NCBI GenBank assembly: GCA_023614405.1
Contig: CM042691.1
Coordinates: 169,728,927-169,792,926, forward strand
Direction of reading: 5' to 3'
Length of the DNA stretch: 64,000 nucleotides
Origin: Avena insularis
Taxonomy: Eukaryota > Streptophyta > Magnoliopsida > Poales > Poaceae
The translations under genes were made by a program, and so were the position numbers. The notes under the pieces were generated by a model. That model worked only from the letters and a program-made list of their open reading frames with translations, was not told the DNA's origin and made no database searches. Positions 1 to 9,948 of the stretch are shown one piece after another. How positions within the stretch are numbered: the stretch's first letter is position 1; every line of letters begins with the position of its first letter.

Positions 1-711
1 GCACTAAAGAAAATAATGCAAACCCTAAACCCTATTTCTCCCCTATCTTTGAATCCATTTAAATGGTTTGGAATATTTTGAAAACTACCAAAAAGGTGGA
101 GCCCAAATGGACTAAAAAGGGCCCTGCAATACTTGATATATTTTGCAAAACCTTCTAGTATTTTTGAAATACTATAAAACATATTTGAAATGGGTTTCTA
201 AATGGGAAAGAGAAAAACAGAAAAAGTAAAACTATTTTAGTAAAAAATAGATCCAAAGCCTCCAGGCCGCGCACCCCAGGCCGGCCCAATTATTTCCTCT
301 CCTTTCCCTGCCGCTTAAGCATGCAGCCATCAACTTCTCGCGGCCCAAGCCAGCCCAAGCCAGCGACCTTGTACCGGTTCGGCCATTCTATCATCGTCTA
401 CTCCACGCCGGTCGATCCTTGAAGCAGCTCGCTAGCGCTGCAGCGACCGTCGTCGTGCTCTGCAATGCGTGCATTCGCCGTGATACTCGCTACCGCTGTT
501 CGTTGGCTATAAGTACTCCTTCACCGTCGGACGAACCCTATCCTCTTCTTTCTCCCCAAATTTCCCCTCTGGCCAAACCCTAGCCTGATGGTTGTCGCCG
601 AGCCTCACGTCCCCGACCTCACCGTGCCTCGCCATGAATCCCTGGAGAACCGCCATGCTGGACTACGCCCCCCCGCAAGAGGAATCACCCGCGCGCGCTC
701 TGAATCGAGCC
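1..711 (+). repeat. LTR-like fragment of an unidentified retroelement
   Basis: This stretch has no counterpart in the other LTR of element A, which begins to match only at about 712. It is AT-rich up to about 260 and then GC-rich, with a TATA-like ctataagta at 507-515 followed by a pyrimidine-rich leader. That layout is typical of the promoter half of a plant gypsy LTR in plus orientation. The left edge is outside the window and no terminal TG/CA or target duplication can be assigned. The short frame at 588-809 crosses the junction and is not a credible gene. Confidence 0.45.
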
Positions 712-2857
712 ACTCGTCTTGGTTCAAGAGGCAAGAACATAGGGTCCTAGGGTGGCAAGTATGGGACTACAAAAACCACAACCCACGTGGCCTCCCATAC
801 AAGCCTTAGAATGTTTATCATCCATCTCTAATCACATCACCACATCCTACCATACTAGATTCATTCGCATCTCCGGTGCATCACCTGAATGATCATCATC
901 GGACCACTAAGCATGGCTAAGCTTAAATGAACTATGGCACTAGCGATTCTCATAAGCTAAACCCTAGTTATGCTAGGAGTAGTAGAACAGGTAATATAGT
1001 TCACAAGGGGAAAATGCATCAGATAGGATCACTCTATCTACTGATAAAAGACTGTTGAACCAAATGCATATGACAAGAATGAAATACTTTGTAAACATAG
1101 GATTCATATGTATGAGTGGGGCTTCGCTTGCCTTGTCCGTTGTTGGACTGGTACTGCTCTTCGGTGGCGTTGACTTTAGCTTTGGGTTTGGTTCCTATTT
1201 GCAAGAACCAATCACCGGAAAAGAGAAAGCAACCTTCAACACATGGCATATGCAATGCTCATACAATATGGATGATATGACAATTTGAATAGTGTTGAAA
1301 TGAACCCTAGAACGTGCTTTCTCATTTTAAACGGGGTCCGAGAGGTCCAAACCCTAGAACAGGGGGATCCTCGGAATCACCTGTGGGGTTCAATTGGTTA
1401 TTCCACTTAAACATGCCATCAAAGTTGTTTAACAATGTATTATTATAGCTTAGTTAGATAGGTTTCATTTTTCTGAACATTTTGGTATATTATTTGTATT
1501 TTTCTGATTTAAAGTGAATTAGTTATGAATTTCTCCAATTTTAATTCATTTTAAATCATTTTTGGAATATTCAAAATAATTTCCAACTTGGGCCCACATG
1601 TCATAGATTTAATCATTTCAGAAAATATTTACAGAAATATTAAAACCCTGATAGGCAGGGCCCACCTATCATGGATTTCTTAATTACAGAAATAATTAAA
1701 AGAAAAAGAAAAAGAGATATGACATCAGCATGACATCATGCTGATGTCATCAATGGTGTTGCACCCAGGTCGAGCTTGAATCCAGCGATTCTGAGCGCGC
1801 CTGGATGCGTGGTTGGGGGGTTATACGCAGGCGACAACGGGGAGTCGATTGGTGGTGGCGCCGCCTATTCTTGGTCACCGGAGGCGGCGGCGCGACAACG
1901 AACAGCGGCGGCAGCGGCGGGCTCTCGCGGGGTGACGATATAGAGGTAAAGGGGCAAGCGGGGAGGTGCTTGAGGACCAGCAGCTCACCAGGAGCACGAC
2001 GGTGGGGTCGGTGAGGCGAGGCACGCACGGGCGATGCCGGAATCGAGGAAGAACGCGGCGGACGAAGCTCGGGAGGAGCGAGGTCGATGGTGACGATTCT
2101 GAGCGCATGTGTCCGATTCCTTCGGCGGGGAGGGTCGGCTCGACGAGGCGCAGCTCCCAGGGCCAACGGCGAGGCTCGGGGCGCTCTCTAGTGACGGCGA
2201 CAAGCGGCAACGGTGGCGGCTAGGGTTCGGCCATTTGGGGAAAATGGTAGAGAAGGAGAGAGGAAGCGAAATAGGTACTGGCGGTAGAGGGGGTCGAGGC
2301 GTGTCTTATCCACGGCTCCAGGTGCAGCGGCGCACATCGCAACTCCAGCGAGGATCGACGGCAGGTGTTGCGGCACGCAGCTGCTTTGCTTGGGGAGGAA
2401 GACGATGAAGACTCGCAACCGAAGGGGTACGGGCCAGAGGTGGGCCGGCTTGGGCCCCGAGTGGGCTGGCTGTGCTGGCGGTAGAGAGAGAGGGAGAGAA
2501 TTGGGATCGGCCCAGTAGAGCAAGGGAAACTGTTTTTTATTTGTAGATTTTTTTTCTATTTCTGTTTTCTGATTTCTTTTGTAAATTTTGAATTCAAATA
2601 TGTTTTGAATATTTTCAAATTACAGAAACTTTTATATAATATCTTAAGAAACTAAGGGGCCCTCAACACCATTTGGGCTCCATTTGTTTTGAGAATTTTC
2701 AAAATATAGAAACCATTTGAATTGATTCAAAGAGAGAGGGGAAGATATTAGGGTTTTATTTGTCCTTACTTGGTTAAACCAAAGTGCAAGTGTTATGCGT
2801 GCATGCAATGCTCAAACATGTCTTTATTTATATTACACAGAAAGGTGGTATGTTACA
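712..2857 (-). repeat. Element A 3' LTR, truncated
   Basis: It aligns with the 5' LTR segments 8980-9293, 13349-13795 and 17752-19087, including the shared phrase ctcgtcttggttcaagaggc near both starts. The element-sense start is TGTAACATACC at 2857. About 1.1 kb of the element-sense 3' part is absent and foreign sequence (1-711) lies there instead. The missing part includes the palindrome module seen at 8541-8590. The GC-rich frames at 1750-2523 are LTR sequence read by chance on both strands. Confidence 0.85.
1719..1750. repeat. 13-bp perfect inverted repeat in element A 3' LTR
   Basis: ATGACATCAGCAT (1719-1731) and ATGCTGATGTCAT (1738-1750) are exact reverse complements around a 6-nt loop. 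The other LTR keeps both arms (17973-18004) with one change in the loop. Confidence 0.85.
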
Positions 2858-2873
2858 GCTCTACCCGACTTAC
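2858..2873 (-). promoter_or_regulatory. Element A polypurine tract (degenerate)
   Basis: On the minus strand gtaagtcgggtagagc lies directly before the 3' LTR start. It corresponds to the purine-rich plus-strand primer of Ty3 elements, with some pyrimidine changes. Confidence 0.6.
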
Positions 2874-2894
2874 AAGAATCTCGACCCGAGATTC

Positions 2895-3641
2895 CTAGGT
2901 TTTAGAAAAGAAGGCAGGGTACTCAGATTGAAGACGATCTTCACGTTCCCAGGTTGCTTCTGACTCAGAGTGATGAGACCATTGAACTTTCAGGAACTTG
3001 ATGGTTTGACGACGAGTCTTGCGCTCTGTTTCATCAAGAATACGAACAAGGTATTCTCGGTAGGTTAGGTCATCTTGAAGATCCAAAGTTTCATGGTCCA
3101 CACCACGAATGGGATCTTTGAAGCAACGCTTGAGTTGAGACACATGAAAGACATCATGAACCTCTGGAAAATATGAAGGTAGATCCAATTTGTAGCCAAG
3201 CTTTCCCCGCTTGGAGAGAATGCGAAATGGACCAACATAGCGAGGAGCCAATTTGCCTTTGATACCAAATCGATGGACACCCATCGAAGGAGTGACCTGG
3301 AGGTAGCCTTGATCACCAACTTCATAATGAACATCAAGATGATGATGATCGTAGTTGGTATTCTGATGGGATTGAGCGGCCTTCAGACACTCTCGAATTA
3401 TGCAAACTTGATCTGCTGCTTCTTGGATCATGTCCGGACCAAAGAATTGTCTTTTGCCGGTTTCTGTCCAGTTCAGCGGTGTTCGAGATGTTCTCCGATA
3501 CAGGAATTGGAAAGGTGCCATGCCCAAACTTGATTGAAAACTGTTGTGATAGAAGAACTCCGCAAAAGGAAGACATTTCTCCCGGTTCTTTCCAAAGGAT
3601 ATGACACACGCTCTGAGCATGTCTTCAAGAATTTGATTCAC
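2895..3641 (-). pseudogene. Element A integrase C-terminus with chromodomain
   Basis: This is a 248-codon open stretch that would be the end of the pol polyprotein. Early residues match the end of the integrase core (NQILEDMLRACV, LPFAEF). A GPY/F-like module follows (KLAPRYVGPFRILSKRG), then a spacer with VHDVFHVSQLKRCF. The C-terminal chromodomain-like segment has IKFLKVQWSHHSESEATWER. In chromoviruses this segment is thought to steer integration to chromatin marks. It is separated from the upstream integrase by a one-base loss near 3640, so the pol frame is broken here. The stop lies about 35 bp before the PPT, as expected for the end of pol. Confidence 0.9.
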
Positions 3642-4372
3642 TCTTCAGTTTGACCACCGATTTTAGGATGATAGGCTGTGCTAAAGGAGACATGAGTTCC
3701 CATTGCTTCTTGCAAACTTTGCCATAATTTGGAAGTAAACAAACTTCCACGATCAGAGATGATCTTCTTTGGAACACCATGAAGAACGACGATCCGAGAG
3801 ATGTATAGATCAGCCATTTGACTAGCACGGATAGTTTCACGAACCGGAAGGAAATGAGCAACTTTGGATAGCCGATCAACTATTACCCATATAGCATCAT
3901 TTCCTGCTTGTGTCCTTGGGAGTCCAGTGATAAAATCCATACCAATTTCATCCCATTTCCACTCAGGAATTTTCAATGGCTGCAGAAGTCCAGCAGGCCT
4001 TTGGTGTTCAGCCTTCACACGACGGCAAACGTCGCACTCTGCAACAAAGCGAGCGATTTCTGGTTTCATTCCACTCCACCAGAATCTTTGACGGAGATCT
4101 CGGTACATCTTGGTGCCACCAGGATGGATAGACAAAGGGGATTCATGAGCTTCCAATAGGATTAGATCTTTGATTTTCCAACTATTTGGAACCACTAGCC
4201 GGTTACTAAAGTATAGGATACCTTGATCATTGACGGAGAAACATTTAGCTTCACCGCTTGCAACATGTTCTTTGATCTTGCTAACTTCATCATCTTGCTT
4301 TTGAGCTTCCTTGATTTGGTCCTCAAGAGAAGATTTTATTTCTAGGTTAGCAAGGAATCCACAAGGAACCAC
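3638..4372 (-). pseudogene. Element A integrase zinc-binding domain and catalytic core
   Basis: The integrase inserts element cDNA into host DNA. The zinc-binding HHCC motif is visible (HESPLSIHPG, then CDVCRRVKAEHQ). It is followed by the core with the first catalytic Asp in MDFITGLP, the second in SDRGSLFTS and the Glu in GGQTEE. The DDE triad codons are therefore all still present. The frame ends directly after that Glu through a one-base deletion that separates it from the C-terminal chromodomain part. It overlaps the RNase H frame by about 30 bp because of another frameshift near 4370. Other domains of this element are also broken, so no active enzyme is expected. Confidence 0.9.
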
Positions 4373-4962
4373 TTCAAGGTTAAGACGCTTGATTTCCTCG
4401 TAGAGAAAGGTTGGGCTTGTGAAATCATCGGATTATTGCAATAAGACTTCCGACTTAGAGCATCAGCAATGACATTGGCTTTGCCGGGTTGATAGTTGAG
4501 ACCCAAATCATAATCTTTGATGAGTTCCGACCATCGTCTTTGCCTGAGATTCAGATCTGGCTGGGTAAAAAGGTATTTCAGGCTTTGATGATCCGAGTAA
4601 AGTTCGCAACGGTTACCGATGAGGTAATGTCTCCATTTCTTAAGAGCATGAACAACAGCAGCGAGTTCAAGATCATGGGTTGGATAATTGTTCTCATGTG
4701 GCTTCAACTGCCGAGAAGCATAGGCCACTACATGACCATCTTGCATCAACACACAACCGAGCCCTTGGAGAGAAGCATCACAATAGATGATGAAGTCCTT
4801 GCTTGTGTCCGGAAGGACAAGCACAGGGGCAGTGGTTAGCTTAGTTTTCAAAGCTTGGAAGCTTTCTTCTGCCTTTTCTGACCATTCAAACTTCTTATCT
4901 TCAGTCATAGGCTTGGCTATCTTGGAGAAGTTCTCGATGAATCGGCGGTAATATCCAGCCAT
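4342..4962 (-). pseudogene. Element A RT thumb/connection and RNase H
   Basis: The frame begins in the conserved [19 protein letters not shown] segment at the end of the reverse transcriptase. It then runs through a Ty3-type RNase H. The acidic residues of RNase H are all visible: Asp in [11 protein letters not shown], Glu in HDLELAAVV, Asp in LYSDHQSLK and Asp in [11 protein letters not shown]. RNase H degrades the RNA of the RNA/DNA hybrid during reverse transcription. The frame is separated from the upstream RT by a stop and frameshift around 4963-5022, and from integrase by a frameshift near 4370. Confidence 0.9.
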
Positions 4963-5019
4963 TCCAAGAAAAATTTGAACTTCCTTTACTTTAGTAGGTG
5001 AGTTCCATTCCAGAATGGT

Positions 5020-5900
5020 CTAAACCTTATCCAGTATGACAACAACACCACTTGCATACACAACATGGCCAAGGAAGACGAGCTCTTGTAACCAGAACTC
5101 ACATTTGGAAAACTTGGCATCGAGACGATGTTCACGAAGTTTAGTCAATACCAAACGTAGATGGTCGGCATGCTCTTCTTCGTTCTTGGAGTAGATTAGA
5201 ACGTCATCAATGTATACCACGACTAACTTGTCGAGATATTCCATGAAGACGAAGTTCATGAGCCTCATAAATGTGGCAGGGGCATTGGTTAACCCGAAGG
5301 ACATCACTGTATACTCGTAAAGACCATAACGAGTTATGAATGCTGTCTTTGGGATATCCTCCTTTCTGATCTTGATTTGATGATACCCTGATCTTAAATC
5401 CATTTTGGAGAAGATAGTGGCACCACTTAATTGATCAAAGAGGTCATTTATCCGAGGAAGTGGGTACTTATTCTTGATTGTCACCGCGTTGAGTGGACGG
5501 TAATCAACCACCAACCTTGGAATATTTGTATCCCGCTTCTTGACAAATATGGTAGGGCAACCCCAAGAGGATGTGCGAGGTTGGATGTATCCTAGACCCT
5601 ATAACTCTTCAAGTTGCTCCTTCAACTCAACCAACTCATGACGAGGCATGCGGTAAGGTCTTTTGGAGATAGGAGCAGTTCTAGGAACTAGCTCTATGAA
5701 AAACTCCACACTTTGATCAGGTGGCATGCCAGGCAACTCTTCAGGAAAGACATCCGAGAAATCACAGACTACAAGGACATCTTAGACCTCGAGAATAGGT
5801 AAAACATCCATGGCATACAACTCCGAGAAAGGTTTAAGAACTGCTGACGGCGACTTTGAACCATCAGTCCAATACTTGACAGTTATGCCAGCAGGAGAGG
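5020..5900 (-). pseudogene. Element A reverse transcriptase
   Basis: The longest clean part (5020-5514, 164 codons) covers the palm and fingers. It contains [48 protein letters not shown], the catalytic [13 protein letters not shown] with an intact YIDD box, and FSKCEFWL. The N-terminal part lies upstream on the minus strand (5515-5760) and is readable as [13 protein letters not shown] and PRTAPISKRPYRMP. It contains an in-frame stop at about 5600 (EEL-stop-GLGYIQP). The linker to protease carries another stop near 5785. RT copies the genomic RNA into cDNA. The active site is preserved but the polyprotein is not translatable as one unit. Confidence 0.92.
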
Positions 5901-6176
5901 TCACAGAAACTGTTCTAAGTGCATAGTCAATGACGGCTTGATACTTAACCAGTCCATGCCCAGAATGACATCGATGTCACTTGACTTGAGTGCAATGCAA
6001 GTGGGAAACTTCTTGTAGGTTATGTCAATCTCATTTCCGTGACTAACCATAGTGGTAAAACAACTAGAACCCGGGGAATGGATGGTCAAAGGGGTGGACA
6101 GGGGTTCAAAATTTATCCCATGCTCTTGAGCAAACATATTTGACATGAATGTATGTGATGCTCCAGAATCAAACAA
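5901..6176 (-). pseudogene. Element A aspartic protease
   Basis: This is a retropepsin-type domain that would cut the Gag-Pol polyprotein. The catalytic triplet is intact in LFDSGASHTFM at the start. The flap and second hydrophobic motif follow, ending in DVILGMDWL, which is the usual Ty3 protease C-terminal motif. The frame then runs out in SIKPSLTMHLEQFL through a frameshift. In a working element it would continue to RT without interruption. Confidence 0.88.
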
Positions 6177-6587
6177 GACTGTTGCGAGAATTGAATTGAA
6201 ACGGAGCGTACCCAGAATGACGCGTGGATCTTCCTGAGCTTCCTCAACAGTGACATGAGTCAGACGACCATGTCCAACACCTTGAGCTTTATCATTCTTC
6301 TTTGCATGCTGATCATTGCGTCCGGCAGACCTTTGAGAACACTCCCTTGAGTAGTGACCAGGCTAACCATAGGAGTAACAGGTAACTCCAGTGTGAGAAC
6401 CAACAGGAGGATGATAGTTTGCTCCACCGGTATTTGACTGTGACTGACGAGAAGAATTTCCAGAGGACTTGGGTGCATAAGGAGCACGAGGCACAACACT
6501 GTATGGAACAAAGACACGGCGCTTCTTGTTACCAGAGGAAGAAGCATGAGAATTTCCTTCTTCACGCTTTTGGGAGACTTCCATATC
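6177..6587 (-). pseudogene. Element A Gag C-terminus with broken zinc knuckle
   Basis: This is a low-complexity basic, Ser/Gln/Pro-rich tail followed by the CCHC nucleic-acid-binding knuckle. It reads CYSYG-stop-PGHYSREC on the minus strand around 6325-6375. The second Cys of the CCHC motif has become Tyr and the next-but-one codon is an in-frame TAG at 6363-6365. Downstream, before the protease, LTHVTVEEAQEDP is readable. The knuckle normally packages element RNA, and here it could not fold. Confidence 0.82.
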
Positions 6588-7270
6588 CTACCTTCCATGA
6601 TCTAGAGTAAGAGCCTGATTGTGCAAGTCCTGGAAAGACTGGAAGTTAAAGGGAAACAACTCATAGAGAATTGCAGGGTTAAGTCCCTTACGGAACAACT
6701 CTTGCTTATCTTCATCATTGGTCACATCCCTGGTTGCATAACGAGCTAGGCGAGTAAACTCACGCCCATAGGTTTCAATATCCTTGCACCCCTGAGTCAG
6801 ATCCATAAACTCCCTCCTTTTGAGATCCATGATGGGCTTAGGGATATAAGAGGCATGGAATGTTGTAACAAACTCTTCCCAGGTAACATGTCCCTGAGCT
6901 TGCAGATTCAGAAAACCTTCCCACCAAACACCAGCCTCACCTTCCAGTTGATAGGTGGCGAAGTTGACACGGTCAGCGGGACAGACTCGAAGAGCACTGA
7001 ACTTTCTCTCTATGGAGCGGAGCCAATCATCAACTTCATGGGGTTCCTTGGAGTGGGTGAAGATTGGAGGAAAAGAGCGAATGAAATCTCCAAGTGTGAC
7101 ACAGTCGTCAGGACGACGTTCAGTGTTCTGTGCCACACGCTCCAGAAGGTGTTCAGACGGTTGGTCTCAATGTTGTTGAGAACCTCGGACATTGTGGGAG
7201 GTGGCGGAAGGTCCTGATCAACATTGTTGTTTGCTCAACGGCCAACAGAACCACGAGTACCAGACGACAT
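6588..7270 (-). pseudogene. Element A Gag
   Basis: The likely start is the ATG at 7270 (MSSGTRGSVGR), placed 566 bp downstream of the PBS. An in-frame TGA follows after eleven codons, and a frameshift near 7170 leads into the main frame (6588-7136). That frame holds the retrotransposon gag domain: KEPHEVDDWLRSIERKF, LEGEAGVWWEGFLN, TWEEFVTTFHASYIP and TYGREFTRLARYA. Gag forms the virus-like particle in the cytoplasm. The frame stops at 6588 just before the basic tail. At least two stops and one frameshift make it inactive. Confidence 0.88.
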
Positions 7271-7835
7271 CCTGAGGAGAAAACAGAAACCATGAGAATG
7301 GATTCACCAAAAAGGGTATAACAGAGGATGGAAAAAACCATATCAAAAGATCATGGTAGAGATGAGCATGTGGATGAAAATTATATCAATGCATTAAGTA
7401 TGGTAGTATAACAAGCATACGAAACGTATACGCTACCAACTTAGATACAAACCATAACAATGGAATGCAAGCATGATATGATACCCACAAGTCACAAAAG
7501 AATAGAGAGCGGGATTGGAGGCATCCTTAGCAAAGTTGAAAAACAATGCTTCAGTTGCACAGATATATCTTGGAAACTCTGAGCCTTGCAATCAAGTACG
7601 AAGTACTAGGGAAAAACAACCCAAACCCGTATATCCTAAAGGTTTGAAATCATAGACAAGAAGTGAAAACTTTGCAAAGCAAACGAGGTAAGATAACTCA
7701 GCAATAGAACAACCTTGGATAAGGAGTAAAAAGAGTCCTATTCAGAGTTTTGCAAATAATTTTAGCTTTCAAATAGTTTTCTTAATTTCTAGACTCAACA
7801 TCGACCAGCTAGAAGGGTTTCCTACAGGTAGTCCT
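7271..7835 (-). other. Element A 5' leader, no gene seen
   Basis: This is the untranslated leader between the PBS and the gag start. It is A-rich and no supported frame, tRNA or inserted element is visible. Confidence 0.7.
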
Positions 7836-7847
7836 GCTCTGATACCA
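7836..7847 (-). promoter_or_regulatory. Element A primer binding site
   Basis: On the minus strand this reads TGGTATCAGAGC, complementary to the 3' end of initiator methionine tRNA. That is the usual primer for plant LTR retrotransposons. It lies 5 bp from the LTR terminus at 7853. Confidence 0.92.
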
Positions 7848-8234
7848 AAATCTGTCATGACCCGGTATCAGGGCTAGACAAATACCAGGCCCTCATCTGA
7901 TATAAGCGTAACCTAAATTCCGAAGTGCACAGGGAAAGATCGGTAGCATTATGGAACATACAAACCATACATTAATAAGGTAAACTCTTAAGAGAGTTAC
8001 AAACCAGTCATATAAACCAGGGGTCACAGACCCATCATTACATCAAACAACGGAAGAAAACAAGTTGTTCTAAACAACAAACTTAGCAAAGGGCCTAAGA
8101 GGCCTTAAACAGAAGTAGCGACCCTTCCATAGATCCTAGGCTGCTGCCCGGGAACCCCGACTACTCGTCGACTTCGACGTAGAAACCACCTTCAGTTGGA
8201 GTAGCTTCATCTGTACAAAACAACAACGAAGGAT

Positions 8235-8251
8235 GAGTACATGGTGTACTC
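8235..8251 (-). repeat. GAGTAC/GTACTC inverted repeat in A LTR
   Basis: GAGTAC ATGGT GTACTC is a perfect 6-bp stem with a 5-nt loop, next to ccgcaagact. Equivalent inverted repeats lie at matching places in C, B and E. Confidence 0.75.
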
Positions 8252-8540
8252 CGCAAGACTTATGGCTAGTGGAGATATTTTGCATAAAGCCATCTTTTGT
8301 TTTCCAAACAAGAGGGAGAAGAAACTCGTCTAGTCAGATCATTTTCAAAAGGGATAAGAAGTCTACAATTCTAGCTCTTCGGAGTCATCTTTGATATCCA
8401 CCAAGCACCATCATCAACTAAACCTCTCTTCCCGGACTACCCCCTCAACAACCCCGAGGAAGTATTTCGGATCTCACATTAGTTGCAAGTTTTATCATTC
8501 GGTTATAGTTCTCGATGATCTTCACGTTCATTCCCAAGTC

Positions 8541-8590
8541 GTCCATAACCGTGGACACGGCTTTTCGAAAAGATTAATAACCCTGCAGGG
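8541..8590 (-). repeat. Three-palindrome LTR module, A copy
   Basis: On the plus strand the copy contains GTCCATAACCGTGGAC (8541-8556), the perfect palindrome CTTTTCGAAAAG (8561-8572) and the perfect palindrome CCCTGCAGGG (8581-8590). In element sense the order is CCCTGCAGGG, CTTTTCGAAAAG, GTCC...GGAC. The gap between the last two is 4 nt, as in every other copy. Confidence 0.85.
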
Positions 8591-9641
8591 GTGCACAACT
8601 TTACCCACACGTACCAACCGATTCTTAATGCCAAATTATTAGCCCTCTTCCTTGGAAGGCCGGCAGAGAGTGGTTGACCACAACCTTTACCTTGCTTTCA
8701 CCGAGACCATCAGTCACGCACTAAGGAGATGCCGCCGTAACGGGTCGAGTCCCAAAGTCGGTCCCTAGCGATGTGAACAGGGTTTGAGATTATGGATGTC
8801 GGGCATCTCCTGTTCCCTGCCACGCTTACCTAACTATATGAATGCACCTCCTTCACCTCCATTCAAGAACAGCCAAGATGCGTATGTCGAATGGAAAGCC
8901 CGAACTATGCGACTCATGGAATCTACTAGGCAAGTTAGTTGGTCGAGGGGGTTTCCAGGCCCCCGTGTGGTTGTACGCTCGTCTTGGTTCAAGAGGCAAG
9001 AACATCGGGTCCTATGGGTGTCAAGTATGGGACTACAAAAACCACAACCCACGTGGCCTTCCACATCCTGATCACATCTCTGATCACATCACCACATCCT
9101 ACCATACTAGATTCATTCGCATCTCTGGTGCATCACCTAAATGATCAGCATTGGACCACTAAGCATGGCTAAGCTTAAATGAACTGTGGCACTATCGATT
9201 CTCATAAGCCAAATCCTAGTTATGCTAGGAGTAGTGGAACAGTTCACAAGGGGAAAATGCATCATATAGGATCACTCTATCTACTAATAAAAGTGTCAAC
9301 ACCCGGATTTTTCAATCCTAGATGCCTGTTATGCCATACATCGCAATCCCAGGATTACCATTTTTGCGAGACATAACAGAATTGGATACCATAGTACATC
9401 ATCCATTACAAACGATACATAAGTTCTTACACAAATAGGGATCTCATGATCCAGTTCTCAATACAACATCAAGCAGCGGAATACGTAATAATAACGGTAG
9501 CGTAGGCGAAGATCCATCTTCAGGGTCACAGGAAATGCTGACGATGGGAGATGATCCTAGTTGTCGTAACCTTCCTGGGGTCCATCTTCCAGGTACTCCT
9601 CTTCATAGTCTGGCCATGGGAATAGCCAGGGACAAAGCCAT

Positions 9642-9660
9642 GAGTACTCTTTAAGTACTC
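9642..9660 (-). repeat. GAGTACT/AGTACTC inverted repeat in C
   Basis: GAGTACT CTTTA AGTACTC is a perfect 7-bp stem with a 5-nt loop. It is the counterpart of 8235-8251. Confidence 0.75.
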
Positions 9661-9899
9661 GCAAACTAATACTAACAGGTAAAGGGGGGTTTTTGGATAA
9701 TAGGACACTAGGCTCTAGGGTTGTTTTGCAAAAGCCAGATTTATCTCTACTAAGTTCTAAAGCTAGTCACAATTTTATAACTCCTAACTGGGATCTTGTA
9801 ACTCATGTCACAACTCTGTTGTGGTTAAGTCAAAGTCTTAATTCATTTCACGGGTCATTTTGAAAAGTCTGACGGGGGAACAGTATGGCCACTCCAACT

Positions 9900-9948
9900 G
9901 TCCATAACCACGGACACGGCTATTCGAATAGTTTGACACTCTACAGAG
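9900..9948 (-). repeat. Three-palindrome LTR module, C copy
   Basis: GTCCATAACCACGGAC is at 9900-9915, the perfect palindrome CTATTCGAATAG at 9920-9931 and CTCTACAGAG at 9939-9948. Compared with CCCTGCAGGG, the last has a paired C-to-T and G-to-A change in its arms, so the arms CTCT/AGAG still pair. Confidence 0.85.

Larger units (their letters stand above)
7853..9293 (-). repeat. Element A 5' LTR, segment 1 (element-sense 3' end)
   Basis: It begins in plus orientation with tgtcatgaccc (element-sense end ...GGGTCATGACA) directly beside the PBS. It runs to 9293, where solo LTR C is inserted. The last 5 bp (aaaag, 9289-9293) are the target duplication repeated at 13344-13348. From about 8980 it matches 712 onward of the 3' LTR. 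It contains the palindrome module (8541-8590) and a GAGTAC inverted repeat (8235-8251). Confidence 0.88.

Noticed and set aside
1750..2523. Open frames up to 138 codons in A's LTR and their twins at 18036-18585
   Set aside because: They lie in repeated LTR DNA, have no recognisable motif, and the twin copies do not keep the same frames.
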